From Imperialibacter sp964351395 (lineage in GTDB: Bacteria; Bacteroidota; Bacteroidia; Cytophagales; Cyclobacteriaceae): 64,000 nt of DNA. Positions within the stretch are counted from its first letter, which is position 1. Each line of letters begins with the position of its first letter. The translations under genes were made by a program, and so were the position numbers. Positions 27,192 through 37,245 of this stretch are shown in pieces. The stretch is from positions 1-64,000 of the forward strand of contig CAYGOF010000013.1 of NCBI GenBank assembly GCA_964351395.1, written 5' to 3'. Below the pieces are notes generated by a model. The model was not told where the DNA came from. It did no database searches and worked only from the letters and a program-made list of their open reading frames with translations.

Positions 27192-30100
27192 TTGAAACCG
27201 ATCTACCTTTTTTTCCTATTAGTATTTTGTCTTTTTTCTTGCCAGGAAACCAACCGAATTCCGCCATTCGACACTAATTCTGCCGAATATTCCCAACCCG
27301 AGAAAAATCCGATTTCATTTTCTCCGAAGCAAAAACTAGCAACCCCTGTTGCGAAGCCGTTAAGCAAGGTCCTGCCGGTGAAGAAGTTCAGTTGGGATAA
27401 ACTACCAAAAGTGCCTTTTGATTTTGGCGAACCGGAGAAACTCCACGCTCCGCTCATAAGCGAACCTTTCGAGTGGCCTTCGCCTAATGATACTGTTTTC
27501 ACCACTAGCAGCCTACCTTCGGCCGCACTCACAGTAAAAACCGTTTTACTTGGGCAGCCTAAAATAATAAAAGCAGGCACGCCCGAGCAACATCCGGCGG
27601 GGTCACGAGGCGTGCTGGGGTTTGGAGTAAATCTAGGTCTACCCGGACATGTAACCACTTTCATGTTTGACAAAAACGGTCAACTCTGGGTAGGTACTTT
27701 ACGTGGCTTAGTCAGGTATGACGGTGAAAATTTCCATGTGTACGCCAAAGAGCAGGGGTTAAAGACCGGGCCTGTCACCTCCATACTTCAGGATGACCAG
27801 GGAAGAATTTGGGTGGGGTATGACGACGATTTCGACAATCTTTATGTACTCAATGAAAAAGCTGGGTTAGTATATGCCCTATCCCAACCATTTACGAAAG
27901 ATCATATCCACGGTATGGTATTCGACCGTGATGGAAACCTCTGGGTCAACAACAATAACAGTGGCTACCTGATTGTTGATTTGGAGGCTAAAGATGTAAA
28001 ATTGCTAATGGCAAAGGATGGACTTTCCAACAACGCATCTTTTATACCTTTTCTCGACAATCAGGGACGGATATGGGCGCCTTCGCGAACCGGAGTCAGT
28101 ATTTTTGATATTAATAATAAAAAGAGATACAAACTGACAGACAAAAACGGTCTTCCGTATTTAGCCGTTTTTACAATTCTTGAAAGCACCGATGGCAAAA
28201 TATGGCTGGGCGGACCCATGGGCGTTAGCATTCTGGACAAAAACAAAAGCACTCTTACAAGACTCGACAATACCCATCTTGGAGAAGACAATTTATTTGT
28301 CACTGCATTGCACCAAGATCATGCTGGTAGAATATCGTTTTCCGGATCGAGAAAGATTTTCACCTTTGATGAGGCAAAAGGTACCCTGCTAAAATCAAAA
28401 ATTACCATTGCCGGTTTTACCAACACCATCGTTGAAGGCAATCAGGGGCAACTGTGGGTGGCAGACTTCAGGGGCAATGGTTACATGATAGACATCAATG
28501 GGCGCCGACCCGGCAATTTTACCACCGCCGACGGTCTTGGCTCCAACTCAGTGTGGGGCAATCTGCAAGCAAGCGACGGAAAGTTCTGGATTGGCACTTA
28601 CGAGGGCATCGACATTTATGATCCCGAAACCGGGATGCTTACCCACCTCGACGAGGAGCATGGATTGATTCATGAACGGTCGTCCGATTTATTTGAAGAC
28701 CGCAATGGCAGAATTTGGGTGACAGGCAATTTTGTCGGGATCAGCATTGTTGATCCGGTCAGAGAAACAATCACCCAAGTAGGAAAAGAACAGGGACTGC
28801 CTTCCAATGGCGGGGTTACCGTTGTCGAGCAAGACAACAACGGCTTGATGTGGGTCGGCACCCAAAGAGGCGAAGTCTTTACTGTTGACGAGGACCTCAA
28901 GACCGTCAGTATTGTCAAAAGTCTACCTGAGACTGGTAGTTCATGGGTAGTTAATATTCTTGCCGATAGTAAAAATAACATCTGGGTGGCTTCAAGAGGT
29001 TCTCTGGGGAGACTGGAGGTTATCAACCAAAATGATTCGACTTTACGTAGTGTGTCCTCTGACGATGGTCTTTCCTCCGACGAAATTTTTGCGATTATTT
29101 TAGAAACCGACGAAAAAATATGGATAGCGACAGAAAGAGGGGTTGATTTGCTTAACCTGTCCGACAGCACCACCTCTACATTTGGGGTAAAACAAGGGCT
29201 CCAGGCAGAAGATGTATACGACATTATTCAAAATGACGGAGCTACCTACCTCGGCACCTCAAAAGGGTTAACTATCCTCACACAATCATATAGTGGAACT
29301 GCCAATACTCCAGTATGGAGAGCTTCTTCGGTTGGCAAAAGCCACGGGCTCACTGCCCTGGATTTCGCCCAAGGCAGTTTTATGGTCGACGATAGGGGGC
29401 GACTTTGGGCGGGTTCTGAAGACCTGATCCTAACGGTAATTGACAAAGAAACAACCGACACCTTACAATATCCTACACATATTACTGGAGTCAATGTTTT
29501 TGATGATCCATTGAAACTTAGTAACAAAAAACTACTGAAGGAAACGGTGAATGCGAACGATACACTTTGGATGCCGAATTCTGGCACCTACATGAGGATT
29601 TCTGACGCAACGATTGACTCTATTTCCCCTGCAGCCAACGACGTGAAATGGGCCTCAACGACTGGCGCTTATCACATGCCGACTGATCTAACGCTTCAGT
29701 CTACTGCTAATTTTGTAAGTTTTGACTACAATAGCTTACAATATAAGTTGCACGACCAGGTGGTTTACAGGTATATCCTCGAAGGAATTGACAAAACCTG
29801 GAGTCCGGTCACTTATGATACACACAGTGAGAACTACCGCGATTTACCACCTGGCGAATACACTTTCAAGGTGGCCTCAAAGGGATATAACGGCATTTGG
29901 AGCGATCCAGCAGAATTCTCGTTCACCATCCTCCCCCCCTGGTGGCAAAGCTGGTGGGCTTATACGCTGTTTGCCTGCATTTTTGCTGGGCTGGTGTATG
30001 GTGTGATTCAATATCGTTCACAGTGGCTCAAGCGTGAAAACAGAATCCTGGAGGAGCGTGTGACTCATCGCACTGCCCAGCTCAATCAGAAGATTGACGA

Positions 30101-30920
30101 GTTAAAGACCACCCAATCGCAGCTGATTCAGTCGGAGAAAATGGCCTCTTTGGGCGAACTTACTGCCGGCATTGCCCACGAAATTCAGAATCCTCTCAAC
30201 TTTGTTAACAATTTCGCTGAGGTGAATACAGAACTTATCGCTGAGCTCAGAGAGGAAATAGCAAAGGGAAATATTAAAGAAGTAAATGAGCTGGCCGACG
30301 ACATCGCTGAAAACGAACAGAAGATAGTTTATCATGGCAAGCGAGCCGATGCTATCGTAAAAGGAATGCTGCAGCACAGCCGAAGCAGCAACAATACCAA
30401 AGAGCCCACCGACATCAATGCATTGGCTGACGAATACCTGCGTTTGGCCTATCATGGACTCAGAGCCAAGGACAAATCGTTCAATGCCACCATGAAAACT
30501 GAATTTGATGATACAATAGGTCCAGTCAGTATTATTTCTCAAGATATAGGAAGGGTGGTGTTAAATTTAATCACCAATGCCTTTTACGCAGTAACAGAAA
30601 AAGCGACCCTCCTTAAAGAAGTGGCCATGATTGCCGGCCAGGAATCAGAGGCAGAAAAATACGAGCCAACAGTAACTGTCATTACCAAAAAGCAAAACAA
30701 TACTGTATTGATACAGGTCAAAGACAATGGCAATGGCATCCCACAAAACGTGATAGACAAAATTTATCAACCCTTCTTCACAACAAAACCCACTGGTCAG
30801 GGAACCGGCCTTGGGTTAAGTATGAGTTTCGATATCGTGACGAATGCGCACGGTGGCCAGCTAAAAGTGGAAACAGAAGAAGGAAATTATACCATTTTTA
30901 CCATTATTTTACCGACCTGA
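27192..30920 (+). CDS. Lipoprotein-type propeller sensor histidine kinase
   Basis: The 1242-residue protein begins at a TTG with a lipoprotein-like signal (lipobox LFSC, C17). About fourteen two-component-regulator propeller blades follow (LWVGTLRGL, RIWVGYDDD, KFWIGTYEGI, LMWVGTQRGE, KIWIATERGV and similar), enough for two seven-bladed propellers, then a Y_Y_Y domain (~845-915), a membrane segment (~920-938), a coiled coil and a kinase core with H996, G1 DNGNGIP and G2 GTGLGLSMS. This is the sensor layout of Bacteroides-type hybrid systems, but the receiver and AraC parts of those are missing; two separate receiver proteins follow 16 nt downstream and are the obvious partners. The ligand is unknown. 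The lipobox is a visible feature; lipidation combined with a transmembrane segment is inferred. Confidence 0.92.
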   Translation: MKPIYLFFLLVFCLFSCQETNRIPPFDTNSAEYSQPEKNPISFSPKQKLATPVAKPLSKVLPVKKFSWDKLPKVPFDFGEPEKLHAPLISEPFEWPSPNDTVFTTSSLPSAALTVKTVLLGQPKIIKAGTPEQHPAGSRGVLGFGVNLGLPGHVTTFMFDKNGQLWVGTLRGLVRYDGENFHVYAKEQGLKTGPVTSILQDDQGRIWVGYDDDFDNLYVLNEKAGLVYALSQPFTKDHIHGMVFDRDGNLWVNNNNSGYLIVDLEAKDVKLLMAKDGLSNNASFIPFLDNQGRIWAPSRTGVSIFDINNKKRYKLTDKNGLPYLAVFTILESTDGKIWLGGPMGVSILDKNKSTLTRLDNTHLGEDNLFVTALHQDHAGRISFSGSRKIFTFDEAKGTLLKSKITIAGFTNTIVEGNQGQLWVADFRGNGYMIDINGRRPGNFTTADGLGSNSVWGNLQASDGKFWIGTYEGIDIYDPETGMLTHLDEEHGLIHERSSDLFEDRNGRIWVTGNFVGISIVDPVRETITQVGKEQGLPSNGGVTVVEQDNNGLMWVGTQRGEVFTVDEDLKTVSIVKSLPETGSSWVVNILADSKNNIWVASRGSLGRLEVINQNDSTLRSVSSDDGLSSDEIFAIILETDEKIWIATERGVDLLNLSDSTTSTFGVKQGLQAEDVYDIIQNDGATYLGTSKGLTILTQSYSGTANTPVWRASSVGKSHGLTALDFAQGSFMVDDRGRLWAGSEDLILTVIDKETTDTLQYPTHITGVNVFDDPLKLSNKKLLKETVNANDTLWMPNSGTYMRISDATIDSISPAANDVKWASTTGAYHMPTDLTLQSTANFVSFDYNSLQYKLHDQVVYRYILEGIDKTWSPVTYDTHSENYRDLPPGEYTFKVASKGYNGIWSDPAEFSFTILPPWWQSWWAYTLFACIFAGLVYGVIQYRSQWLKRENRILEERVTHRTAQLNQKIDELKTTQSQLIQSEKMASLGELTAGIAHEIQNPLNFVNNFAEVNTELIAELREEIAKGNIKEVNELADDIAENEQKIVYHGKRADAIVKGMLQHSRSSNNTKEPTDINALADEYLRLAYHGLRAKDKSFNATMKTEFDDTIGPVSIISQDIGRVVLNLITNAFYAVTEKATLLKEVAMIAGQESEAEKYEPTVTVITKKQNNTVLIQVKDNGNGIPQNVIDKIYQPFFTTKPTGQGTGLGLSMSFDIVTNAHGGQLKVETEEGNYTIFTIILPT

Positions 30921-30936
30921 CAACTAAATCAAACCC

Positions 30937-31311
30937 ATGAAAATTCTCGTAGTTGACGATGAAAAAGATGTCCAGTTTCTATTTGAACAAAGATTCAGAA
31001 AAGAAATCAAAAATAATGAAATTGAATTTGCGTTCGCTTTTTCTGGCGAAGAGGCACTGGACTACCTCAACACCAATAGTCACCAGGCCGTGTTGATACT
31101 TTCCGATATTAACATGCCTGGCATGAGTGGCTTAGACCTCCTACAGAAAATAAAAACAAAGTACAAAGAGCCGCCACCAATGGTAATGATGATCACCGCC
31201 TATGGAGACAAAGAAAACTATAACACAGCGATGGATCTTGGTGCCAACGGATTCCTAACGAAACCCGTTGACTTTGCCGAATTGAAAGAAAAGCTAAAGA
31301 CCCTCCTATAA
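30937..31311 (+). CDS. Single-domain response regulator
   Basis: The 124-residue protein is a lone receiver: acidic pair D7-D8, phospho-acceptor D57 in LILSDINMPGMSG, a Thr in MITAYGD and the lysine of FLTKPVDF. It has the extra stretch (FEQRFRKEIKNNEIEFAFAF) between the acidic pair and D57 that the next gene's receiver also has, so the two are close paralogues. With no output domain it should act as a phosphate shuttle or by protein contact. It lies 16 nt after the propeller kinase and overlaps the next gene by 1 nt (TAATG). Confidence 0.95.
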   Translation: MKILVVDDEKDVQFLFEQRFRKEIKNNEIEFAFAFSGEEALDYLNTNSHQAVLILSDINMPGMSGLDLLQKIKTKYKEPPPMVMMITAYGDKENYNTAMDLGANGFLTKPVDFAELKEKLKTLL

Positions 31312-32351
31312 TGAGTAAAATTTTAGTAGTCGACGATGAATCGGACCTGGAAGTCCTGATCAAGCAAAAGTTTCGACAGAAAATCCGGGAGAACAAGTAC
31401 GAGTTCATTTTTGCCTTCAATGGGAAAAATGCGCTAGAACAGCTTGAAAAGCATACTGACGTTGATGTTGTATTGAGTGACATCAACATGCCGGAAATGG
31501 ACGGACTTACTTTGCTTACCAAACTGGCCGAAAACAATTCTCTCCTGAAGTCTGTGATTGTTTCTGCTTACGGTGACATGGACAATATCCGGACAGCCAT
31601 GAACCGCGGCGCTTTTGACTTCATTACCAAGCCTATCAATTTTGAAGACCTGGAACTCACGATGGAAAAGACCATCAAACACGTAAAACAACTACGTGAA
31701 ACGATGAACGCCATCAAAGAGAACAATATCCTCAAAATGTACGTGGATGAAACGGTTCTCAACTTTATGGGAAGCAGAGAGTACGAGTCGTCTATCATGG
31801 TCAACGAAACCATTGAAGCGACCGTAGTCTTTATTGATATATGCAGCTTCACTTCGATCAGTGAAAAAGAGACGCCCGATACTGTAGTGAAGTTGCTCAA
31901 CAACTACTTTGAGGTCATCGTGAAGGAGATCATCGACCAGGGTGGCTATATCGATAAATTTATTGGTGATGCGATCATGGCTGTCTTTAAAGGGGATTAC
32001 CACCTTGACAGATCTATTGATGCTTGCCTTGCTGTGAGAGAAAAGATAAAAAATCTTCCCGAACTCGAAGAACTAAACGGATATGCGCCTAATGTGTCGA
32101 TTGGCATCAATAGCGGCGAAATGATCTCAGGCAATATCGGATCTTCTACCCTACGTCGCCTTGATTACACGGTCATAGGCGACACAGTGAACACCGCACA
32201 AAGACTTCAGTCGGCTGCGGCTCCCGGCCAAATCATCATCAACCAAACTGCCTATGAATTAATCAAAGAGTCGTTCAAATGTGTAAAAATTGACGACGTA
32301 TTGCTTAAACATAAACAAAATCCTGTGACCATTTATAACGTTGTCGACTAA
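31311..32351 (+). CDS. Response regulator with class III adenylate cyclase output
   Basis: The 346-residue protein has a receiver (1-125, phospho-acceptor D57 in VVLSDINMPEMDG, lysine in FITKPINF), a linker helix (~125-165) and a class III nucleotide cyclase domain (~165-346). Metal-binding aspartates are D176 (VVFIDICSF) and D220 (KFIGDAIMAVF). K216 in the KxxGD motif and the Asp in RRLDYTVIGDTVNTAQRL are the residues that favour ATP over GTP in the family, so cAMP is the likelier product. Phosphorylation by one or more of the kinases upstream probably controls the activity. Adenylate rather than guanylate cyclase is a moderately confident call. Confidence 0.93.
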   Translation: MSKILVVDDESDLEVLIKQKFRQKIRENKYEFIFAFNGKNALEQLEKHTDVDVVLSDINMPEMDGLTLLTKLAENNSLLKSVIVSAYGDMDNIRTAMNRGAFDFITKPINFEDLELTMEKTIKHVKQLRETMNAIKENNILKMYVDETVLNFMGSREYESSIMVNETIEATVVFIDICSFTSISEKETPDTVVKLLNNYFEVIVKEIIDQGGYIDKFIGDAIMAVFKGDYHLDRSIDACLAVREKIKNLPELEELNGYAPNVSIGINSGEMISGNIGSSTLRRLDYTVIGDTVNTAQRLQSAAAPGQIIINQTAYELIKESFKCVKIDDVLLKHKQNPVTIYNVVD

Positions 32352-32446
32352 CCCATTGAGGCCAAAATCCTCTGCAGTAGTTGCCTTTAAGCTAATTTAA
32401 AGTGGAATTTTAGAGCATTTGATAACGTGAACCAACTTTTTGCATT

Positions 32447-34186
32447 TTGAAAATATCCGATTCGAATAAAATACAGACGCTCATTAGCCAGGGAAGGTAT
32501 TTCGAAGCCAGATCCCAAGGTGAAGAGCTGTTGAAGGCCGGCACGAACCCCCGAATTAGCCAGCTATTGGCCTTGACCCTATCGAAATCGGGTGCTCCTG
32601 AAGCTGCGTTGGAGTTCCTTGTTCCCTTATTTAATGAGTTTCCCTCTGATCCGGAAACTGCGGGCATCCTTGGTGGGGTGTACAAGCAGCTCTTTCGAAA
32701 AACCCAGGAGTCCCATTTCGCTATTCTATCCAGAGACACCTATCTCAATAACTTTAACCTAACCAACAACTACTATACAGGCATCAATGCCGCTACCATG
32801 TCGGCAATAGCCGGCCATAGTCGACAGGGAAAGGAAATTGCCGCTAAAGTCATTGCGTCACTCGAAGGCACTCAGGAGGACGTATGGACACTAGCCACCA
32901 TGGGCGAAGCGCATCTGCTCATCAAAGAAAGAACCAAAGCACTTGACTACTACTTCAAATGCCGTAAAATGGCTGGTAGCAACTGGGGAAGCATCAACAG
33001 TGTGTATCATCAACTTTGGCTGCTCAAGCACTATTTTAATGTGCCATCAGACCTACTATCCATTTTCAAGCCACCAGGAGTAGCGGCTTTTACCGGGCAC
33101 ATGATTGATCACCCAGGAAGAGAAAATGTCAGGTTTCCGGCTAGTATTGAGGGAGAAATTAAGCAAGCCATTGTTGGCACGATCAAGTCTTCCAATATCC
33201 ATTACGGCTATTGCTCACTTGCCTGCGGTGGTGATATCATTTTTGCTGAATCCTTGCTCGAAGCGGGAGGAGAGCTCGTCCTCATTATGCCTTTCAATGT
33301 AAAGGACTTTGTTGAAGTGAGTGTGAAATTTGCCGGGGACAGTTGGGTCAACCGTTTTGAGAAATTACGATCAAAATGTGAAGTGAGATATGTCACTGAA
33401 GAATCCTACAAGGGCGATGATAACTTCTTCTTTTTCCAAAACAAGGCTATTTTCGGTGGGGCGATGCTTAGAAGCAGGCTTCAATTAAATGAGCCAATGC
33501 TGGTAACAGTATTGTCAAGCCTGGACCTGAATGCAAGAAATGGTGGCACCCGGGAATCTCTTAAACTATGGCCTAATCAGGACAGGGTAATCAATATCGA
33601 TCCGGATTTGTATACGAGTGCAATGGGGACCACACCAAGTGCACCTGCTACGCTGACAAATCAGTCCTACTCAACACCAGAAAACTCGCTGGTAGATCCA
33701 CAAGCAGAACTAAGGCATCTGTTGATCCTCATCTTCGACCTGGTGAAGACTGAAAAGCCTGAACTTGATCGTTTATTTGAATTACTTACGCAGAAGGCGA
33801 CACATCTTCCTGTTCACCCTGAAACTACTCAGGTGACCAACCACCGACTCACAATGACATTTACTTCTGTGAGAGGCATTATTGCACTTGCCAACATGAT
33901 CAAAGCAAGCCTGAATGAGAAAGAAATAGGAAAATGCCGCATTAGCCTCCATGCAGGGCCGATCACAGTGATAGGAGAAGACGAAAATCCTATTGTAAGC
34001 GGTAAAAAATTAGAAGCCTGTTTCAATCTCCACTCTATGGTGTCTACCGGAGCCGTGTATGGCTCCGATTTCTTCACAGCACTGATGGCATTGGAGGAAA
34101 AAGACATTGAAGTAGAATTTGCCGGGATAGTCGATATTGATGGCAATCAAAACAAACACGAAGTGTTCAAAATCTACCTCTCATGA
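32447..34186 (+). CDS. TPR / SLOG-like / degenerate cyclase-like signalling protein
   Basis: The 579-residue soluble protein starts at a TTG. Residues ~1-190 are TPR-like and resemble the TRAFs-binding (DUF4071-type) region of bacterial signalling proteins. Around 250-340, YGYCSLACGGDIIFAESLLE followed by ELVLIMPF has the glycine-rich pattern of nucleotide-binding SLOG/Rossmann-like domains. The C-terminus (~465-579) follows the end of the class III cyclase fold (RISLHAGPITVIG, then ASNF-like helices and FAGIVDIDGNQNKHEVFKIYL) but I see no metal-binding aspartates, so it is probably not catalytic. It overlaps the ABC transporter gene by 4 nt and follows the receiver-cyclase by 95 nt, so it may sense or relay the nucleotide made by that enzyme (inference). 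Confidence 0.75.
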   Translation: MKISDSNKIQTLISQGRYFEARSQGEELLKAGTNPRISQLLALTLSKSGAPEAALEFLVPLFNEFPSDPETAGILGGVYKQLFRKTQESHFAILSRDTYLNNFNLTNNYYTGINAATMSAIAGHSRQGKEIAAKVIASLEGTQEDVWTLATMGEAHLLIKERTKALDYYFKCRKMAGSNWGSINSVYHQLWLLKHYFNVPSDLLSIFKPPGVAAFTGHMIDHPGRENVRFPASIEGEIKQAIVGTIKSSNIHYGYCSLACGGDIIFAESLLEAGGELVLIMPFNVKDFVEVSVKFAGDSWVNRFEKLRSKCEVRYVTEESYKGDDNFFFFQNKAIFGGAMLRSRLQLNEPMLVTVLSSLDLNARNGGTRESLKLWPNQDRVINIDPDLYTSAMGTTPSAPATLTNQSYSTPENSLVDPQAELRHLLILIFDLVKTEKPELDRLFELLTQKATHLPVHPETTQVTNHRLTMTFTSVRGIIALANMIKASLNEKEIGKCRISLHAGPITVIGEDENPIVSGKKLEACFNLHSMVSTGAVYGSDFFTALMALEEKDIEVEFAGIVDIDGNQNKHEVFKIYLS

Positions 34187-37100
34187 ACGAAGAACTTATT
34201 ACCGCACTCGTTCGACTATTTGCAGTTCTTACAGCCAGTAAGGTATCTGCAGATGTGCGAGGAACATTATCCGAATTTCTGACAGCCCACTTAACAGAGC
34301 GAGAAAGCAGCTACTACCTGGGTAGTTTCGAAGAGTTTAGGCGTCAGCCGCACCAACAAGCCGCCTACACACCGGAAGAAATCAATAAAATTACTGCACA
34401 GGTGAGCGCTGCGTTAACCCAGCAGCAGCGAACCGTTTTGCTAATTAGTATTGTAGACCTCTTGAACTCTACAGAGTTCATCACGGAGGCAGCCAGAGTC
34501 AAAATAGAGCAAATTGCGGCATCTCTAAAGCTCAACGACAATAATACCAATCAAATCATCCGGTTTGTGGTCGGGGAAGACATGGAAGAACTCTCCTCTC
34601 CTCACATCCTCATCATCGATGAAGGCCAGGAACCCATGGAAGCCGACTTTCCCAGGCTCATTAGAAACAACCTGACAGGACTCATAGCCATCCTGAAAAT
34701 TCCGGGTGCAGAAATATATTTTGTGAAGTACCTGGGTATTTCGCAACTCTTCCTGAATGCAAGCCCGATGCAAAGTCGATTGATAGAGCCCTTCCCGACC
34801 GGAAGCTCAGTCCGCGGCACCAAAATTGACACCATTTACTACAGCGAAATCATCAGCCAATTTTTGTCTGGTTCAGGAGCTACTTCCATCGCATTCAATG
34901 CGCAGGATGTTTGCTTCCATTTCCCCAATGGAAAACGTGGTTTGCTGGACATTAATATTGCAGAAAGTGGTGGTAAACTAATCGGCCTGATGGGCGCAAG
35001 TGGGTCAGGTAAATCCACCCTGCTGAATGTGCTCAACGGCATGGAAACACCCTCCTCTGGCCATGTTACCATCAATGGAATAGACGTTCACAAGCAAGCA
35101 GACAAACTGGAAGGTGTCATTGGCTTTATTCCTCAGGACGACCTACTGATAGAAGAGCTTTCGGTCAAACAAAACCTCTATTACGCAGCAAAGTTGTGCT
35201 TCAGCCAAAAGCCAGAAGAGGAAATTTTGGCACTACTCGACAAAGTCATTCTCAACCTGGGTCTTTCCGAAATTCAAGACCTGCGGGTAGGCTCGGTGAT
35301 GGACAAAACCATCAGCGGAGGGCAACGAAAAAGGGTGAATATTGGACTAGAGCTATTGCGAGAACCTCAATTGCTATTTGTGGATGAGCCTACGTCCGGT
35401 CTGTCTTCCAGGGATTCTGAAAACATCATGGACCTGCTCAAGGAACTATCGCTGCGCGGCAAAATGATTTTTGTGGTCATCCACCAGCCATCTTCTAACA
35501 TCTTCAAGATGTTCGACTCGCTGGTGATCATGGACACAGGTGGTTTCCAGGTCTATTATGGGAATCCCATTGATGCCATCACCTATTTTCAACAAGCATT
35601 CAACAAGAACAGCAAAAGCCAGGGAGAATGTATTGAGTGCGGCAATGTAAACCCTGAGTACATATTTGACATCATCGAAACAAGGGTCATCAACGAATAC
35701 GGGCGACTCACGGAAGAGCGAAAAATTCCACCGTCGAAATGGAATGAGTTCTTCAGGGAAAAGCTACAAAAACCAAAGATCGATCCATCAACAGCACCAA
35801 TTGAGGTCAATCAGGTGAAACCTAGATGGATTGAACAGCTGAAACAGTTTTTCCTTCGCGATCTTCAGACCAAAATTTCCAACAAACAATACATCCTTAT
35901 CAATTCTTTGGAGGCGCCTATACTGGCTGCGTTCATCGCTTACCTGATCAAATACTATCAGGAATATGGCGTCACCAACCCGGAATATACTTTTTACAAT
36001 AACGAAAACATCCCGGTTTTCTACTTCATGAGTGTGGTAGTGGTCTTGTTCTTTGGCCTCACCATGAGCGCTGAAGAGATTTTCAGGGACCGCAAGCTAT
36101 TAAAACGTGAAAGTTTCCTTCATTTGAGTAGAAGCAGCTACCTCACCTCAAAAATTAGTATCCTGTTCATCATTTCCGCCATTCAATCGGCGGCCTTTTT
36201 TGTGGTAGGCAACCTGATGCTGGAAATTCCGCTCACTGAATACCGCTTTTGGCTGATCTTGTTTTCTACTTCCTGCTTTGCGAATATGCTGGGGCTGAAT
36301 ATCTCGGCCACCTTCAACTCTGCAGTAACCATTTATATCCTGATACCCTTCCTTCTTATCCCACAATTACTTCTGAGCGGTGTGGTGGTCAATTTCGATA
36401 AATTCAACCCCAGGATCAGTGACCTGGAGGGTGTACCGCTGATTGGGGAAGTGATGGTATCACGCTGGGCTTTTGAGGCCTATATGGTATCGCAGTTCAA
36501 AGACAATCCCGTAGGCAAAATGTTCTACGAGCCCGAAAAGGAGCTGGCCAACGTGCAGTACAAGCTCATCTATTACCTGCCGGTGCTCGACACCAAGGCG
36601 GAGTTCTGCAAAATCAATCCCCAACTATGGGAAAATGGTGGCAGTAAAAATTTTGACAATGCCCTGGCAGTGTTGAAAAATGAGCTAAGTCGTGAGTTGT
36701 TTGCCTGGAAGGGCAAAGAGCTCCCCTACGCGGCTCAATTGGCCGTAGGAAAATTCAACAATGAAACCCTGGAGTCAGTGACCAAAGACATCACTGAGCT
36801 AAAAGCCTACTATAACGACCGGATGAAAAAGGCCATTCAGGCGAAAGATGATTTAACCAAAAAGCTCACTGATACGCCTGAAAAAATGGAAGCTTACAGA
36901 GCCTTTCGCAACAAATACCAAAACGAATCTGTAACCGACGCCGTGAAAAGTGTCAACACAGCCAACCGTATCATCGAGCTGGATGGGGAGCTCCACCAAC
37001 ACATCTACCCTATTTACTTCGACGACCATCGACCAGCCCATTTGTTTGATTTTAGCGCCAATTTCTATACGTCTACAAAGCACTTCTTAGGGGTTAAATT

Positions 37101-37203
37101 CGACACCTATTACTTCAATATTGCGGTCATTTGGACGATGACATGCCTGCTGTATATCATGCTCTACAACGAAGTACTGAAGAAGGTGTTAAGAATTAGT
37201 TAG
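34183..37203 (+). CDS. ABCG-type ABC transporter with extra N-terminal domain
   Basis: The 1006-residue protein fuses an unrecognised N-terminal region (~1-230, helical start then alpha/beta) to an ATPase (~240-470) and a membrane part. Walker A is GASGSGKST at ~271, the signature ISGGQRKRV at ~377, Walker B LLFVDEPTSGL at ~396 and the H-loop VIHQPS follows. About six membrane segments lie between ~580 and 1000, with a large soluble loop before the last. ATPase-then-membrane order and the FxVIHQPSSxIFxxFD pattern are those of ABCG/White-type transporters. The substrate is unknown. Coupling to the preceding signalling gene suggests that its activity, not just expression, may be regulated by nucleotide or phosphate signals (inference). 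Confidence 0.88.
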   Translation: MNEELITALVRLFAVLTASKVSADVRGTLSEFLTAHLTERESSYYLGSFEEFRRQPHQQAAYTPEEINKITAQVSAALTQQQRTVLLISIVDLLNSTEFITEAARVKIEQIAASLKLNDNNTNQIIRFVVGEDMEELSSPHILIIDEGQEPMEADFPRLIRNNLTGLIAILKIPGAEIYFVKYLGISQLFLNASPMQSRLIEPFPTGSSVRGTKIDTIYYSEIISQFLSGSGATSIAFNAQDVCFHFPNGKRGLLDINIAESGGKLIGLMGASGSGKSTLLNVLNGMETPSSGHVTINGIDVHKQADKLEGVIGFIPQDDLLIEELSVKQNLYYAAKLCFSQKPEEEILALLDKVILNLGLSEIQDLRVGSVMDKTISGGQRKRVNIGLELLREPQLLFVDEPTSGLSSRDSENIMDLLKELSLRGKMIFVVIHQPSSNIFKMFDSLVIMDTGGFQVYYGNPIDAITYFQQAFNKNSKSQGECIECGNVNPEYIFDIIETRVINEYGRLTEERKIPPSKWNEFFREKLQKPKIDPSTAPIEVNQVKPRWIEQLKQFFLRDLQTKISNKQYILINSLEAPILAAFIAYLIKYYQEYGVTNPEYTFYNNENIPVFYFMSVVVVLFFGLTMSAEEIFRDRKLLKRESFLHLSRSSYLTSKISILFIISAIQSAAFFVVGNLMLEIPLTEYRFWLILFSTSCFANMLGLNISATFNSAVTIYILIPFLLIPQLLLSGVVVNFDKFNPRISDLEGVPLIGEVMVSRWAFEAYMVSQFKDNPVGKMFYEPEKELANVQYKLIYYLPVLDTKAEFCKINPQLWENGGSKNFDNALAVLKNELSRELFAWKGKELPYAAQLAVGKFNNETLESVTKDITELKAYYNDRMKKAIQAKDDLTKKLTDTPEKMEAYRAFRNKYQNESVTDAVKSVNTANRIIELDGELHQHIYPIYFDDHRPAHLFDFSANFYTSTKHFLGVKFDTYYFNIAVIWTMTCLLYIMLYNEVLKKVLRIS

Positions 37204-37245
37204 GGATCAAAAATCTGTTTGCAGTACAAATGTGAGTTGTTAGCC

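Noticed and set aside
27192..30920. Hybrid two-component system with fused receiver and AraC domain
   Set aside because: The protein ends after the ATP-binding domain; receivers are separate genes and no HTH domain is present.
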